Below are positions 7,541 through 15,280 of a stretch of DNA of 21,102 bases, piece by piece. A program made the translations under genes and the position numbers. Origin of the DNA: CAZKUN01 sp964555935 (GTDB taxonomy: Bacteria; Armatimonadota; Zipacnadia; Zipacnadales; VGFC01); assembly GCA_964555935.1 (NCBI GenBank), contig CAZKUN010000165.1, forward strand, positions 1 to 21,102, read 5' to 3'. A model generated the notes under the pieces. It did no database searches. It worked only from the letters and a program-made list of their open reading frames with translations, and had not been told where the DNA came from. The number at the start of each line of letters is the position of its first letter. Within the stretch, counting starts at the first letter, position 1.

Positions 7541-8677
7541 ATGGACAAGGTCCGAATCGGCGTAGTCGGCGTCTCCGGGCGCGGAGGAATCGCCAACCAC
7601 TGGCGCGACAGCGACCGCGCTGATGTAGTCGCCGGCGCCGACGTGAAGCCGGAGTATCTCGAGGAATTCAAGGAGCGCATGGGCGACCATGTGTTCGTGA
7701 CCGATGACTATCGGCGCCTGCTGGAGCGCGAAGATGTCGACGCCATTGCGGTGACATCCCCGGATTTCGTACACGAGGAGCACGCCGTCGCGGCGCTGGA
7801 GGCCGGGAAGCACGTGTTCTGCGAGAAGCCGCTCGCCATCACGACCGATGGCTGCGACCACATTCTGCGCGCGTGGAAGGCCTCGGGCAAGCAGCTCATG
7901 GTTGGATTCAACATGCGGTACATGAACATCTTCCGCGTGATGAAAGACATCATCGACTCGGGGACGATTGGCGAGCCAAAGGCCGTGTGGGTGCGCCACT
8001 TCGTCGGGCACGGCGGGACCTTCTACTACCACGACTGGCACGCTCACAAGCGCGGCGCCAACAGCCTGCTGCTGCAGAAGGGCAGCCACGATCTCGATAT
8101 GATCCACTGGCTTGTTGGCCAGTATACGAAGCGCGTCTCCGCGTTCGGATCGCTCGATTTCTTCGGCGGCGACAAGCCCAACGACCTCACCTGCCCCGAG
8201 TGCGACGAGAAGCGCACGTGCTTTGAGTTTGACACGACGCGGCGCAACCAGTGCTGCTTCCGACAGGAGGTCGATGTCGAGGACAACAACGTGATGATCA
8301 TGGAGCTGGAGAACGGCATCAAGGCCTCGTATCTTCAGTGCCACTTCGCGCCGGACTACCACCGGAACTACACCATTATCGGCACGGAGGGTCGGCTGGA
8401 GAACTCAGAGCCCGACGGCAAGGTGATGGTAAAGATGCGCCGCGCCGACGGGTGGAAGGACCTCTCCGACCGCGAGCACACCGTCAAACCGGCGCGCGGC
8501 GGCCATGGCGGAGCGGATCCGGTGATCACGGAGGATTTCCTCGACATGGTGATTGACGGCAAGGAGCCGCTGGCCACTCCCGAGGCGGGCCGGATGAGCG
8601 TTGCGGCGGGCTGCGCGGGGGCTGATTCGATGCGGAGCGGCGGGAGCGTCGTCGAGGTGGAACCCATCGCCTGGTAG
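7541..8677 (+). CDS. Gfo/Idh/MocA family NAD(P)-dependent oxidoreductase
   Basis: A 378-aa dehydrogenase of the glucose-fructose oxidoreductase / inositol dehydrogenase family. The ATG at 7541 is set by AGGAGG eight bases upstream; an in-frame ATG at 7487 has no such site. The N-terminal Rossmann fold begins VRIGVVGVSGRG. The catalytic EKP motif is intact (Lys96). The C-terminal domain has KGSHDLDMIHWL, carrying the expected His and Asp. A cysteine-rich segment near residues 212-242 (CPEC, CF, QCCF) followed by EVDVEDN is shared with a subgroup of sugar-related members and might bind metal. No signal peptide, so cytoplasmic, unlike the two Tat-exported relatives at 17372 and 19623. The substrate is probably a sugar or cyclitol derivative; sequence does not fix it. 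Confidence 0.85.
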   Translation: MDKVRIGVVGVSGRGGIANHWRDSDRADVVAGADVKPEYLEEFKERMGDHVFVTDDYRRLLEREDVDAIAVTSPDFVHEEHAVAALEAGKHVFCEKPLAITTDGCDHILRAWKASGKQLMVGFNMRYMNIFRVMKDIIDSGTIGEPKAVWVRHFVGHGGTFYYHDWHAHKRGANSLLLQKGSHDLDMIHWLVGQYTKRVSAFGSLDFFGGDKPNDLTCPECDEKRTCFEFDTTRRNQCCFRQEVDVEDNNVMIMELENGIKASYLQCHFAPDYHRNYTIIGTEGRLENSEPDGKVMVKMRRADGWKDLSDREHTVKPARGGHGGADPVITEDFLDMVIDGKEPLATPEAGRMSVAAGCAGADSMRSGGSVVEVEPIAW

Positions 8678-8728
8678 GGCGCGAAACTTCGCGTGACAAC
8701 AAGCCGTTCAAATCTATACATGCTACCC

Positions 8729-8763
8729 ATCGCCGAACCGAGGGCCACCCCCGGTTCGGCGAT
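8729..8763. repeat. 12-bp inverted repeat downstream of the oxidoreductase
   Basis: ATCGCCGAACCG (8729-8740) pairs perfectly with 8752-8763 across an 11-base loop that can itself form GGG/CCC pairs. It lies 51 bp after the stop at 8677 and 16 bp before the next promoter, where a terminator is expected. No T run follows on either strand, so it may be a rho-assisted or 3'-stabilising structure. Confidence 0.5.
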
Positions 8764-8778
8764 CCGGTCTCACGCGCA

Positions 8779-8806
8779 TTGACGAATCGCGCATCTGCCG
8801 TATACT
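8779..8806 (+). promoter_or_regulatory. Sigma70-type promoter of the deacetylase-menaquinone operon
   Basis: TTGACG (8779-8784), a 16-bp spacer and TATACT (8801-8806) match the sigma70 consensus closely. The start would fall near 8813, leaving a leader of about 130 nt before the ATG at 8944. It is the only strong promoter I see ahead of the six genes ending at 15240. Confidence 0.75.
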
Positions 8807-8824
8807 AGAGTTGATTTCAATACC

Positions 8825-8859
8825 CCGACAGTCGAGCCTGTCGGATCTGGAGATCCGAC
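8825..8859 (+). promoter_or_regulatory. Overlapping, mutually exclusive hairpins in the operon leader
   Basis: Hairpin 1 pairs CCGACAG (8825-8831) with CTGTCGG (8838-8844). Hairpin 2 pairs GTCGGATCT (8840-8848) with AGATCCGAC (8851-8859). They share 8840-8844, so only one can form at a time in RNA. The location, 12 nt after the predicted transcription start, suits a leader switch, but the same double palindrome is also what a dispersed REP-like element would look like. Confidence 0.5.
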
Positions 8860-8943
8860 CTACGGGGGCTTGCATCCGCTTCCACGCGAATACGCGCGGA
8901 ATTGCCCGAGTATTCAGCACGCTGACGGGCAACACCAAACACC

Positions 8944-10575
8944 ATGACGAACCAACCGGAATCCACGGGCGGCACGACAACCGCAGCCCGTCCCCCAAAG
9001 GACATCGCCGAGGCCCGCGAGCAGCGCGAAACGCGCGTCCGCGAGCGGCAGAAGCGCCGCCGCCAAGCCAAGCGCGCGCGTCGCGCGATGCTGCTCCTGA
9101 TCCCCTTGCTCCTCGTCATCGCGTGGTTTGCACGGCCGTCGAAGATCGTCGTTGCCGATACGCAGGGATGGGCCTGGCCGTGGACGAGCGTGTCCGAGGC
9201 GCTGGCCGACACAGGAATCACGGTCCCGCCCGGCGATCTGCTGGACGTCAACGGCGCGGTCATCGAGGCCGGTGGAGGCGACCCGGGAACGGCGCTTTCG
9301 GCCGGAATGGCTATCGCGAGCGACGCGAAGGCGTCTGACTACGAGGAGATCTCCTTCAGGCGAGGCGACGACCTCGTCGAGGATGCGGCTGAGACGGTTG
9401 AGCTTGACCGAGTCGCCCAGGCCGGCGAATCGTGGAAGCCCTCGTGGGAGACAGTCTACTTCGCGGCGCCGCCAGGGCTGACCGGAATCACGCGGACCCG
9501 CAAGGGCGCGAGCAGCGGCGCGGGCGCCACCGAGGAAGCCATCGTCACTCCGCTGCAGCGGACCAGCGATTCCGCTCTGCCGAAGGTCATTGCGCTCACC
9601 TTCGACGACGGGCCCAATGGCAGCACAACACTGGCGATTCTCGACATCCTGAATGACCACGGCGCCAAGGGCACGTTCTTCGTGCTCGGCGACAACGTCG
9701 GCCGCGAGACCGACATCGTCAGGAAGATCGTCGAGGGCGGTCACGAGGTCGCGAATCATTCGTGGGGTCACCCGGAGTTCAGCAGCCGCGGGCGCGGCGC
9801 CAGCTTCGCCCTCGAGAACATCGCCAAGGCCGAGAAGATCATCAGCGAGGCCGCGGGCGTGAAGTGCCGCTGGTTCCGGCCGCCCTACGGGGCGACAACA
9901 TCGAGCCAGCGCAAGGCGATCTTGGAGGCCGGCTACAGCATCGCGCTCTGGTCATGCGATACGGTGGACTGGAAGAGGCCCGGCAGCGACACGATCTACA
10001 AGCGGATCATGAGGGACGCGCGCCCCGGCGCGGTGGTGCTGATGCACGACGGCGGCCCTCGCGAACAGACGGTATCCGCTTGCCGACGGGCGGTGCCGGA
10101 ATTGGTGAGCCAGGGCTACGCCCTGGTCACGATGTCTGAGTACGAACGCCTGATCGCGGGCGACGACGCGGGGATCGAGATGAGGCTTGGCGACGAAACG
10201 TACGAGGCCCGGACGCCCGAGAACCCCGTGAGCGTGTTCGTGAACGGCCAGGAGCTTCCCGACCTGCACCCGATGCTGGCAGTGCGAGGGAAGGTGCTCG
10301 TGCCCGTCCGAGAGGTTCTCGACGCGCTGGCCGCCCAGTACCGTTGGGACGAGGCGGCGCAAACCGTCGAGGTGCAGAGCAATGGCGACGAGTTCACGCT
10401 GCGCATGGACAGCCGACGCCTGTCCCGCGGGCAATCCGAGCTGGTTGTCGGGATTCCACCGATGCTCTACCACGAAGTGCCGCTCGTTTCGGCTGATCTG
10501 ATTGCGCGCGTCACGGGCGCGACGCTGGACGCGATAAGCGTACCGGGCGAACTGCGTTTTTCCTCCATTCGGTAG
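8944..10575 (+). CDS. Membrane-anchored polysaccharide deacetylase with stalk domain
   Basis: A 543-aa NodB-type deacetylase, expected to remove acetyl groups from peptidoglycan or another surface polysaccharide. After a very basic cytoplasmic tail, one membrane segment lies near residues 48-63. Residues about 75-110 (TSVSEALADTGITVPPGD) resemble the DUF348 module, and about 160-215 has G5-like phrasing. The catalytic domain spans about 215-400 with TFDDGP (Asp221, Asp222), HSWGH (His272, His276), RPPYGA, DTVDW (Asp339) and LMHDGG (His368): every NodB motif is intact. The C-terminus (about 425-540) is a stalk domain (VFVNGQELPD, KVLVPVREVLDALAA) like that at 4889. The active domain should face outside. 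It is first in an operon with menaquinone genes, ending 11 bp before ubiD. The ribosome site at its start is weak. Confidence 0.85.
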   Translation: MTNQPESTGGTTTAARPPKDIAEAREQRETRVRERQKRRRQAKRARRAMLLLIPLLLVIAWFARPSKIVVADTQGWAWPWTSVSEALADTGITVPPGDLLDVNGAVIEAGGGDPGTALSAGMAIASDAKASDYEEISFRRGDDLVEDAAETVELDRVAQAGESWKPSWETVYFAAPPGLTGITRTRKGASSGAGATEEAIVTPLQRTSDSALPKVIALTFDDGPNGSTTLAILDILNDHGAKGTFFVLGDNVGRETDIVRKIVEGGHEVANHSWGHPEFSSRGRGASFALENIAKAEKIISEAAGVKCRWFRPPYGATTSSQRKAILEAGYSIALWSCDTVDWKRPGSDTIYKRIMRDARPGAVVLMHDGGPREQTVSACRRAVPELVSQGYALVTMSEYERLIAGDDAGIEMRLGDETYEARTPENPVSVFVNGQELPDLHPMLAVRGKVLVPVREVLDALAAQYRWDEAAQTVEVQSNGDEFTLRMDSRRLSRGQSELVVGIPPMLYHEVPLVSADLIARVTGATLDAISVPGELRFSSIR

Positions 10576-10586
10576 ACGGAGAGAAC

Positions 10587-12032
10587 ATGGCCTACAAGAA
10601 CCTCCAGGCGTTCATCGACGACCTCGATCGAGCGGGCGAGCTGCGACGAGTGTCTACCTCCCTCAGCCCCAACCTCGAAATCACCGAGGTCACCGATCGT
10701 GTCTGCAAGAAACTCGGTCCCGCGCTGCTCTTTGAGGACGCGACGGGCTACGACATGTCCGTGCTGATGAATGCGTTTGGCTCAGACAAGCGGATGGCAA
10801 TGGCGCTCGGGGTCGAGAGCATCGAGGACGTCGCGAACGAGATCACCGAGCTGGTCCATCAGCGCCCGCCGACGTCGGTTGGCGAGAAGATGAAGGCCGG
10901 CGCGCAGCTTCTGGCGCTCTCGCGATACATCCCCAAGACCGTCAGCAGCGGCGCGTGCCAGGAGGTCGTCAAGACCGACGGCGCGACGCTCGAGGACCTG
11001 CCGGTGCTGACGTGCTGGCCCGACGACGGCGGTCCGTTCATCACGCTGCCGATGGTTTTCACCAAGTGCCCGGACTCAGGCATCCGCAACATCGGGATGT
11101 ACCGGATGCAGGTCTACGATGGGCAGACCACCGGCATGCATTGGCACGTGCATAAGGTCGGCGCGCGGCATTACCGCCGCCACGCGGAACTCGGAACGAA
11201 GATGCCCGTCGCCGTCGCGCTTGGGGGCGACCCGGCGATCACCTACTCGGCCACCGCGCCGCTGCCCGAGGATGTCGACGAGATGCTCTTCGCCGGATTC
11301 TTGCGGAAGAAATCGGTTGATCTGGTCCCGTGCAAGACCGTGCCGCTCGAGGTCCCGGCGGAGGCGGAGATTGTGATCGAGGGCTACGTCGAGCCGGGCG
11401 AAATGCGGCGCGAGGGTCCCTTTGGCGACCATACGGGCTACTACTCACTCGCGGATGACTACCCCGTGTTTCACGTGGAGTGCATCACCCACCGGCGCGA
11501 TCCTGTCTACCCGGCGACGATCGTCGGACGGCCGCCGATGGAAGACTGCTTCATGGGCAAGGCGACCGAGCGGATCTTCCTCCCACTGCTGAAGCTGACG
11601 TTCCCTGAGATCGTCGACATGAACCTGCCGATCGAGGGCATCTTCCACAACCTGGCGATCGTCTCGATCCGCAAAGGCTTCCCCGGACACGCCCGCAAGA
11701 TCATGCACGGGCTCTGGGGGATGGGCCAGATGATGTTCACGAAGGTGCTGGTTATCTGCGACGCCAACGTCAACGTCCAGGATCCGCAGGAGGTCGTCTG
11801 GAAGGTCCTGAACCACATCGACCCACAACGCGACATGACTTTTGTCGAAGGGCCTGTCGACGTGCTCAACCACGCATCCAGCCAGCCAAATATCGGCTCC
11901 AAACTCGGTATCGACGCCACCCGCAAGTCGCCCGAAGAAGGTTTCCAGAGAGAATGGCCGGACGAGATTGTAATGACCGAGGACGTGCGGCAGAAGATCG
12001 ACGACCTGTGGCCAGGCCTGGGGCTCGACTAA
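10587..12032 (+). CDS. ubiD: UbiD-family decarboxylase, probable menaquinone type (MqnL)
   Basis: A 481-aa prenyl-FMN-dependent decarboxylase. In the futalosine pathway such a protein removes the carboxyl group from the prenylated 6-naphthoate. The prFMN and metal-binding region is clear (NIGMYRMQVYD, then MHWHVHKVGARH), as is the acidic catalytic segment GEMRREGPFGDHTGYYS. The C-terminal block HARKIMHGLWGMGQMM is also typical. The ATG has GGAGAG five bases upstream. Downstream genes encode UbiE, UbiX (the prFMN synthase it needs), UbiA and MqnE, which argues for menaquinone rather than ubiquinone or phenolic-acid metabolism. Its 3' end overlaps the start of ubiE. The pathway role rests on context; the family is certain. 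Confidence 0.88.
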   Translation: MAYKNLQAFIDDLDRAGELRRVSTSLSPNLEITEVTDRVCKKLGPALLFEDATGYDMSVLMNAFGSDKRMAMALGVESIEDVANEITELVHQRPPTSVGEKMKAGAQLLALSRYIPKTVSSGACQEVVKTDGATLEDLPVLTCWPDDGGPFITLPMVFTKCPDSGIRNIGMYRMQVYDGQTTGMHWHVHKVGARHYRRHAELGTKMPVAVALGGDPAITYSATAPLPEDVDEMLFAGFLRKKSVDLVPCKTVPLEVPAEAEIVIEGYVEPGEMRREGPFGDHTGYYSLADDYPVFHVECITHRRDPVYPATIVGRPPMEDCFMGKATERIFLPLLKLTFPEIVDMNLPIEGIFHNLAIVSIRKGFPGHARKIMHGLWGMGQMMFTKVLVICDANVNVQDPQEVVWKVLNHIDPQRDMTFVEGPVDVLNHASSQPNIGSKLGIDATRKSPEEGFQREWPDEIVMTEDVRQKIDDLWPGLGLD

Positions 12033-12733
12033 CCGCCGACGACCCTCGCGCGATCCAGCAACTCTTCGACGAGGTCGCCCCGACCTACGACGTTCTCAAC
12101 CGCGTTCTCAGCGTCGGCAACGACCAGCGGCTGCGTCGTCGGACGGCGCAGCTCATCTCGCCCGAGCCTGGCGGAACGGTGGTCGACATCTGCGGCGGGA
12201 CGGGCGACCTCGCCCTCGCCGTGGCTGACCGGCACCCGAAGTGCCGCGTCCAGCTCGCGGACTTTTCGGCGGAGATGCTGCGTCTCGCGCAACCGAAGAT
12301 CGCGGCGCGCGCGTCAGGCGAGCGGATCACGCTCACCGCGGCCGACGCGTGTTGTCTGCCGGTGGCGGACGGGGCGTGCGACGGCGTGACGGCAGGCTTT
12401 GGCTTCCGGAATCTCAAGAGCGTTCAGGCAGGCCTGGCGGAGGCTCACCGAGTCTTGAAGCCTGGAGGGCGGCTCGCGATCATCGAGTTCTTCCGCCCGG
12501 AGGGTTGGCTCGCACCGGTGAAGAGCCTTGCGTTCCACACCGCGGTCCCAGCCATCGCGTGGTGCATCGCGCCGGCTCGCGCGGGCGCATACGCGTACCT
12601 GGCGGGCTCGATCATGCGCTTCCTGAGCACGACCGAGATGTCGGAACTGATGCGCGAAGTAGGGTTCACGGACATTGAACTCCATCCAACAATGCTCGGC
12701 GTTATCACGATCATAGGGGCGACCAGAGCATGA
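12008..12733 (+). CDS. ubiE: Demethylmenaquinone methyltransferase (UbiE/MenG)
   Basis: A SAM-dependent class I methyltransferase that would add the C-methyl group in the last step of menaquinone synthesis. Family blocks are visible: LFDEVAPTYDVLNRVLS, the SAM loop VVDICGGTGDLAL, FGFRNLKSV, RVLKPGGRLAIIEF and MREVGFTDIEL near the end. From the GTG at 12008 the product is 241 aa and overlaps ubiD by 25 bp; an ATG at 11954 in the same frame would add 18 residues and lengthen the overlap. Neither has a strong ribosome site, and homology only requires a start before LFDEVAPTYD, so the start is uncertain. Its stop TGA overlaps the ATG of ubiX in ATGA, indicating translational coupling. Confidence 0.87.
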   Translation: MARPGARLTADDPRAIQQLFDEVAPTYDVLNRVLSVGNDQRLRRRTAQLISPEPGGTVVDICGGTGDLALAVADRHPKCRVQLADFSAEMLRLAQPKIAARASGERITLTAADACCLPVADGACDGVTAGFGFRNLKSVQAGLAEAHRVLKPGGRLAIIEFFRPEGWLAPVKSLAFHTAVPAIAWCIAPARAGAYAYLAGSIMRFLSTTEMSELMREVGFTDIELHPTMLGVITIIGATRA

Positions 12734-13302
12734 CCGTCTTCGTCGCGATTACCGGCGCCTCGGGCGCCATCTACGCCGCGCGAGCTATCGAGGCGCTGGG
12801 CAAGTGCGGGGTTCGGATCTGCGCGACTATCTCGCCGACCGGCGCGCAGATCATCAGTCACGAACTCGGGCTTCAGCCGAAGGACCTGGGCGGGCCGAAC
12901 GCCGACGTCACGTGGTACGCGTTCGACGATCTCTCCGCGCTGCCGGCCAGCGGCTCAACCTGCGCCGATGCAATGCTCGTCATCCCCTGCAGCATGGGCA
13001 CGGTGGGCCGCATCGCGAGCGGGGTTTCGGACTCGCTAGTCGCGCGGGCCGCTGACGTGTGTCTCAAGGAACGCAAGCCGCTGGTGATCGTACCACGCGA
13101 GGCGCCGCTGAGCCTCATCCACCTTCGGAACCTGACCACCATTGCCGAGGCCGGCGGAGTCGTTCTGCCAGCGTCGCCCCACTTCTACGACCGACCCGAG
13201 TCGATTGACGACCTCGCGGCGACGGTGGTCGGGAGGGCGCTCGCGCAGCTCGGAGTCCCAGGCGCGGAACAGCCGACGTGGCGGCCGGACGAGGTGCTAT
13301 GA
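12730..13302 (+). CDS. ubiX: Flavin prenyltransferase UbiX (MqnM role)
   Basis: A 190-aa flavin prenyltransferase that joins dimethylallyl phosphate to FMN, making the prFMN cofactor for UbiD. Signature segments are ITGASGAIYAAR at the N-terminus, IPCSMGTVGRIASG, SLVARAADVCLKERKPL and VPREAPLSLIHL, followed by PASPHFYDRPESIDDL. The length is normal for the family and the protein is soluble. ATGA overlaps join it to both neighbours (12730-12733 with ubiE, 13299-13302 with ubiA), so the five quinone genes are tightly linked. UbiD and UbiX appearing together supports a shared reaction. Confidence 0.92.
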   Translation: MTVFVAITGASGAIYAARAIEALGKCGVRICATISPTGAQIISHELGLQPKDLGGPNADVTWYAFDDLSALPASGSTCADAMLVIPCSMGTVGRIASGVSDSLVARAADVCLKERKPLVIVPREAPLSLIHLRNLTTIAEAGGVVLPASPHFYDRPESIDDLAATVVGRALAQLGVPGAEQPTWRPDEVL

Positions 13303-14156
13303 GCAGGCTGGGCGACTACCTCAACCTCGTCAAATTCGAGCATTCGGTCTTCGCGCTGCCATTCGTATTGACCGCAGCATTCGTCTGCGCGGAGGGCATG
13401 CCGACGGCGTGGCAGATAACGTGGATGGTCGTCGCGGCCGTCTCGGTCCGCACGGCGGCGATGGCGTTCAACCGCATCATTGACCGCGAGATGGACGCGA
13501 GGAACCCGCGCACACAGGACCGCGAGTTGCCGACAGGGAAGGTGCGGGTCTCAAAGGCCTGGGTCGTCACCGTCGTTGGGGCGGTGCTGTTCGTCGTCGC
13601 GGCGGGCATGCTGAACTGGCTGTGTCTAGTGCTCTCGCTCCCAGCGCTTGTCGTGCTGCTGGGGTACTCATACACGAAGCGCTTCACGGCGTGGTGCCAC
13701 GGGGCGCTGGGACTGTCGCTCGGGATCGCGCCGATGGGCGCGTGGCTCGCGGTGAAGCCGAGCTTCGACATCGCGCCGATGATGCTTTCAGCAGGGGTCA
13801 TCTGCTGGGTGGCGGGCTTTGATATCATCTACGCTCTGCTGGACGAGGAGTTCGACCGCGAGAACGGCATCCACTCGGCGGTGGTCTCGCTGGGGGCGCG
13901 GGGCGCGCTGCAACTGTCTTCGGCCCTGCACGCCCTGTTCATCGCATTCGCGCTGGTCTTCGGGTGGCTCACGGGGCTCGGGGCGGTCTACTACATCGCG
14001 ATCGCGATTGTCGCGGCGGTGCTGATCGTCGAACACGGACTTGTCAAGCCAGAGGATCTCTCGAAGGTCAACGCGGCGTTCTTCACCGCCAACGGCGTCG
14101 CCAGCATAATCGTGCTGCTGGGCGCGTGCGTGGAAGTCTTCCTGGGGATAAGGTAG
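13299..14156 (+). CDS. ubiA: UbiA-type prenyltransferase, probable MqnP
   Basis: A 285-aa integral membrane aromatic prenyltransferase, expected to attach the polyprenyl tail to 1,4-dihydroxy-6-naphthoate. Both Asp-rich substrate motifs are present: NRIIDREMDARNPRTQDREL and DIIYALLDEEFDRENGIHS. About eight hydrophobic segments can be seen. I set the start at ATG 13299 because it overlaps the ubiX stop in ATGA and opens MSRLGDYLNLVKFEHSVFALPF, the usual N-terminus; an in-frame upstream start lies inside ubiX. Four bases separate its stop from mqnE. 4-hydroxybenzoate prenylation is the alternative role, but neighbours favour menaquinone. Confidence 0.88.
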   Translation: MSRLGDYLNLVKFEHSVFALPFVLTAAFVCAEGMPTAWQITWMVVAAVSVRTAAMAFNRIIDREMDARNPRTQDRELPTGKVRVSKAWVVTVVGAVLFVVAAGMLNWLCLVLSLPALVVLLGYSYTKRFTAWCHGALGLSLGIAPMGAWLAVKPSFDIAPMMLSAGVICWVAGFDIIYALLDEEFDRENGIHSAVVSLGARGALQLSSALHALFIAFALVFGWLTGLGAVYYIAIAIVAAVLIVEHGLVKPEDLSKVNAAFFTANGVASIIVLLGACVEVFLGIR

Positions 14157-14160
14157 GCCG

Positions 14161-15240
14161 ATGACAGATGGCATCAGACGCAAGATTGAGGCCGGCGAGC
14201 GACTGACTCGCGATGAGGGCGTTTGGCTCTACGAGCGTGGCGACATCCTCGACCTGGGCGAGTTGGCCAGCATCGTGCGCGAGCGCAAGAGCGGCAACCG
14301 GACGTACTTCATCGTCAACCGGCACGTGAACTACACGAACGTTTGCACCAACCACTGCCGATTCTGCGCGTTCAGCCGAGAGCAGGGCCAAGACGGCGCT
14401 TACACGATGACGCTGCCGGAGATCCTCGAGGCCGCAACGGCGGGCGACGAGAGCTTCAGCGAACTGCACATCGTCGGCGGGCTGCATCCGGATCTGCCGT
14501 TTTCGTATTACACGGAGATGCTGTCGCAGCTCAAGGGCGCGTTGCCTGACGTGCACATGCAAGCGTTCACGGCTGTGGAGATCGCGCACCTGGCGACGCT
14601 CGCCGATCTGCCGATCCGGGAGACGCTCGAGCAGCTCATCGAGGCGGGATTGGGCAGCCTTCCTGGCGGCGGCGCCGAGGTCTTCTCGGCGCGGGTGCGG
14701 GAGGTGGTCTGCCCGTCGAAGCTGCCCGGCGCCGAGTGGCTAGACGTAATGCGCGCCGCTCACGAACTCGGGCTTCGATCCAATGCCACGATGCTATATG
14801 GGCATGTGGAGACCGTCGAGGAGAAGGTCGATCACCTGATCGCGCTTCGCGAACTGCAGGACGACACCAGCGGCTTCATGGCCTACATTCCCCTCGCGTA
14901 CCACTCCGCCAACACCGACCTCGGCGGACGCCCCTCGACGACGGGCATCGAGGACCTTCGCGAGGTCGCGATAGGGCGCTTGATGCTCGACAGTTTCGAT
15001 CACGTGAAGAGCTTTTGGATCATGCAGGGAATCAAGCTCGCGCAGGTCAGTTTGGCGTTTGGCGCGGACGACCTGGACGGAACAGTGGTCGAGGAGAAGA
15101 TCACCCACGCGGCCGGCGCGACGACTCCTCAGGCGCTGACGCGCGAGGAACTGTGTGACCTGATCCGCGAGGCGGGGCGGGTTCCCGTTGAGCGGGACAC
15201 CGTCTACAACGTGCTGAGAATCGAAGAGACCCCGGCCTAG
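14161..15240 (+). CDS. mqnE: Aminodeoxyfutalosine synthase MqnE
   Basis: A 359-aa radical SAM enzyme that joins 3-[(1-carboxyvinyl)oxy]benzoate to the SAM-derived adenosyl radical to give aminodeoxyfutalosine, an early committed step of the futalosine menaquinone pathway. The cluster motif is CTNHCRFC (Cys62, Cys66, Cys69). Family blocks follow: LHIVGGLHPD, SLPGGGAEVFS, NATMLYGHVET, RELQDDTSGFMAYIPL, FGADDLDGTV and a closing PVERDTVYN. The SLPGGGAEVFS and DDLDGTV blocks favour MqnE over the sister enzyme MqnC. It is the last gene of the operon; a convergent gene ends only 40 bp downstream, and I see no strong terminator in that gap. Confidence 0.92.
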   Translation: MTDGIRRKIEAGERLTRDEGVWLYERGDILDLGELASIVRERKSGNRTYFIVNRHVNYTNVCTNHCRFCAFSREQGQDGAYTMTLPEILEAATAGDESFSELHIVGGLHPDLPFSYYTEMLSQLKGALPDVHMQAFTAVEIAHLATLADLPIRETLEQLIEAGLGSLPGGGAEVFSARVREVVCPSKLPGAEWLDVMRAAHELGLRSNATMLYGHVETVEEKVDHLIALRELQDDTSGFMAYIPLAYHSANTDLGGRPSTTGIEDLREVAIGRLMLDSFDHVKSFWIMQGIKLAQVSLAFGADDLDGTVVEEKITHAAGATTPQALTREELCDLIREAGRVPVERDTVYNVLRIEETPA

Positions 15241-15280
15241 AGCGGGCCGAGGCTTCGGATTCGCTACTCGCGTTCCGCCA

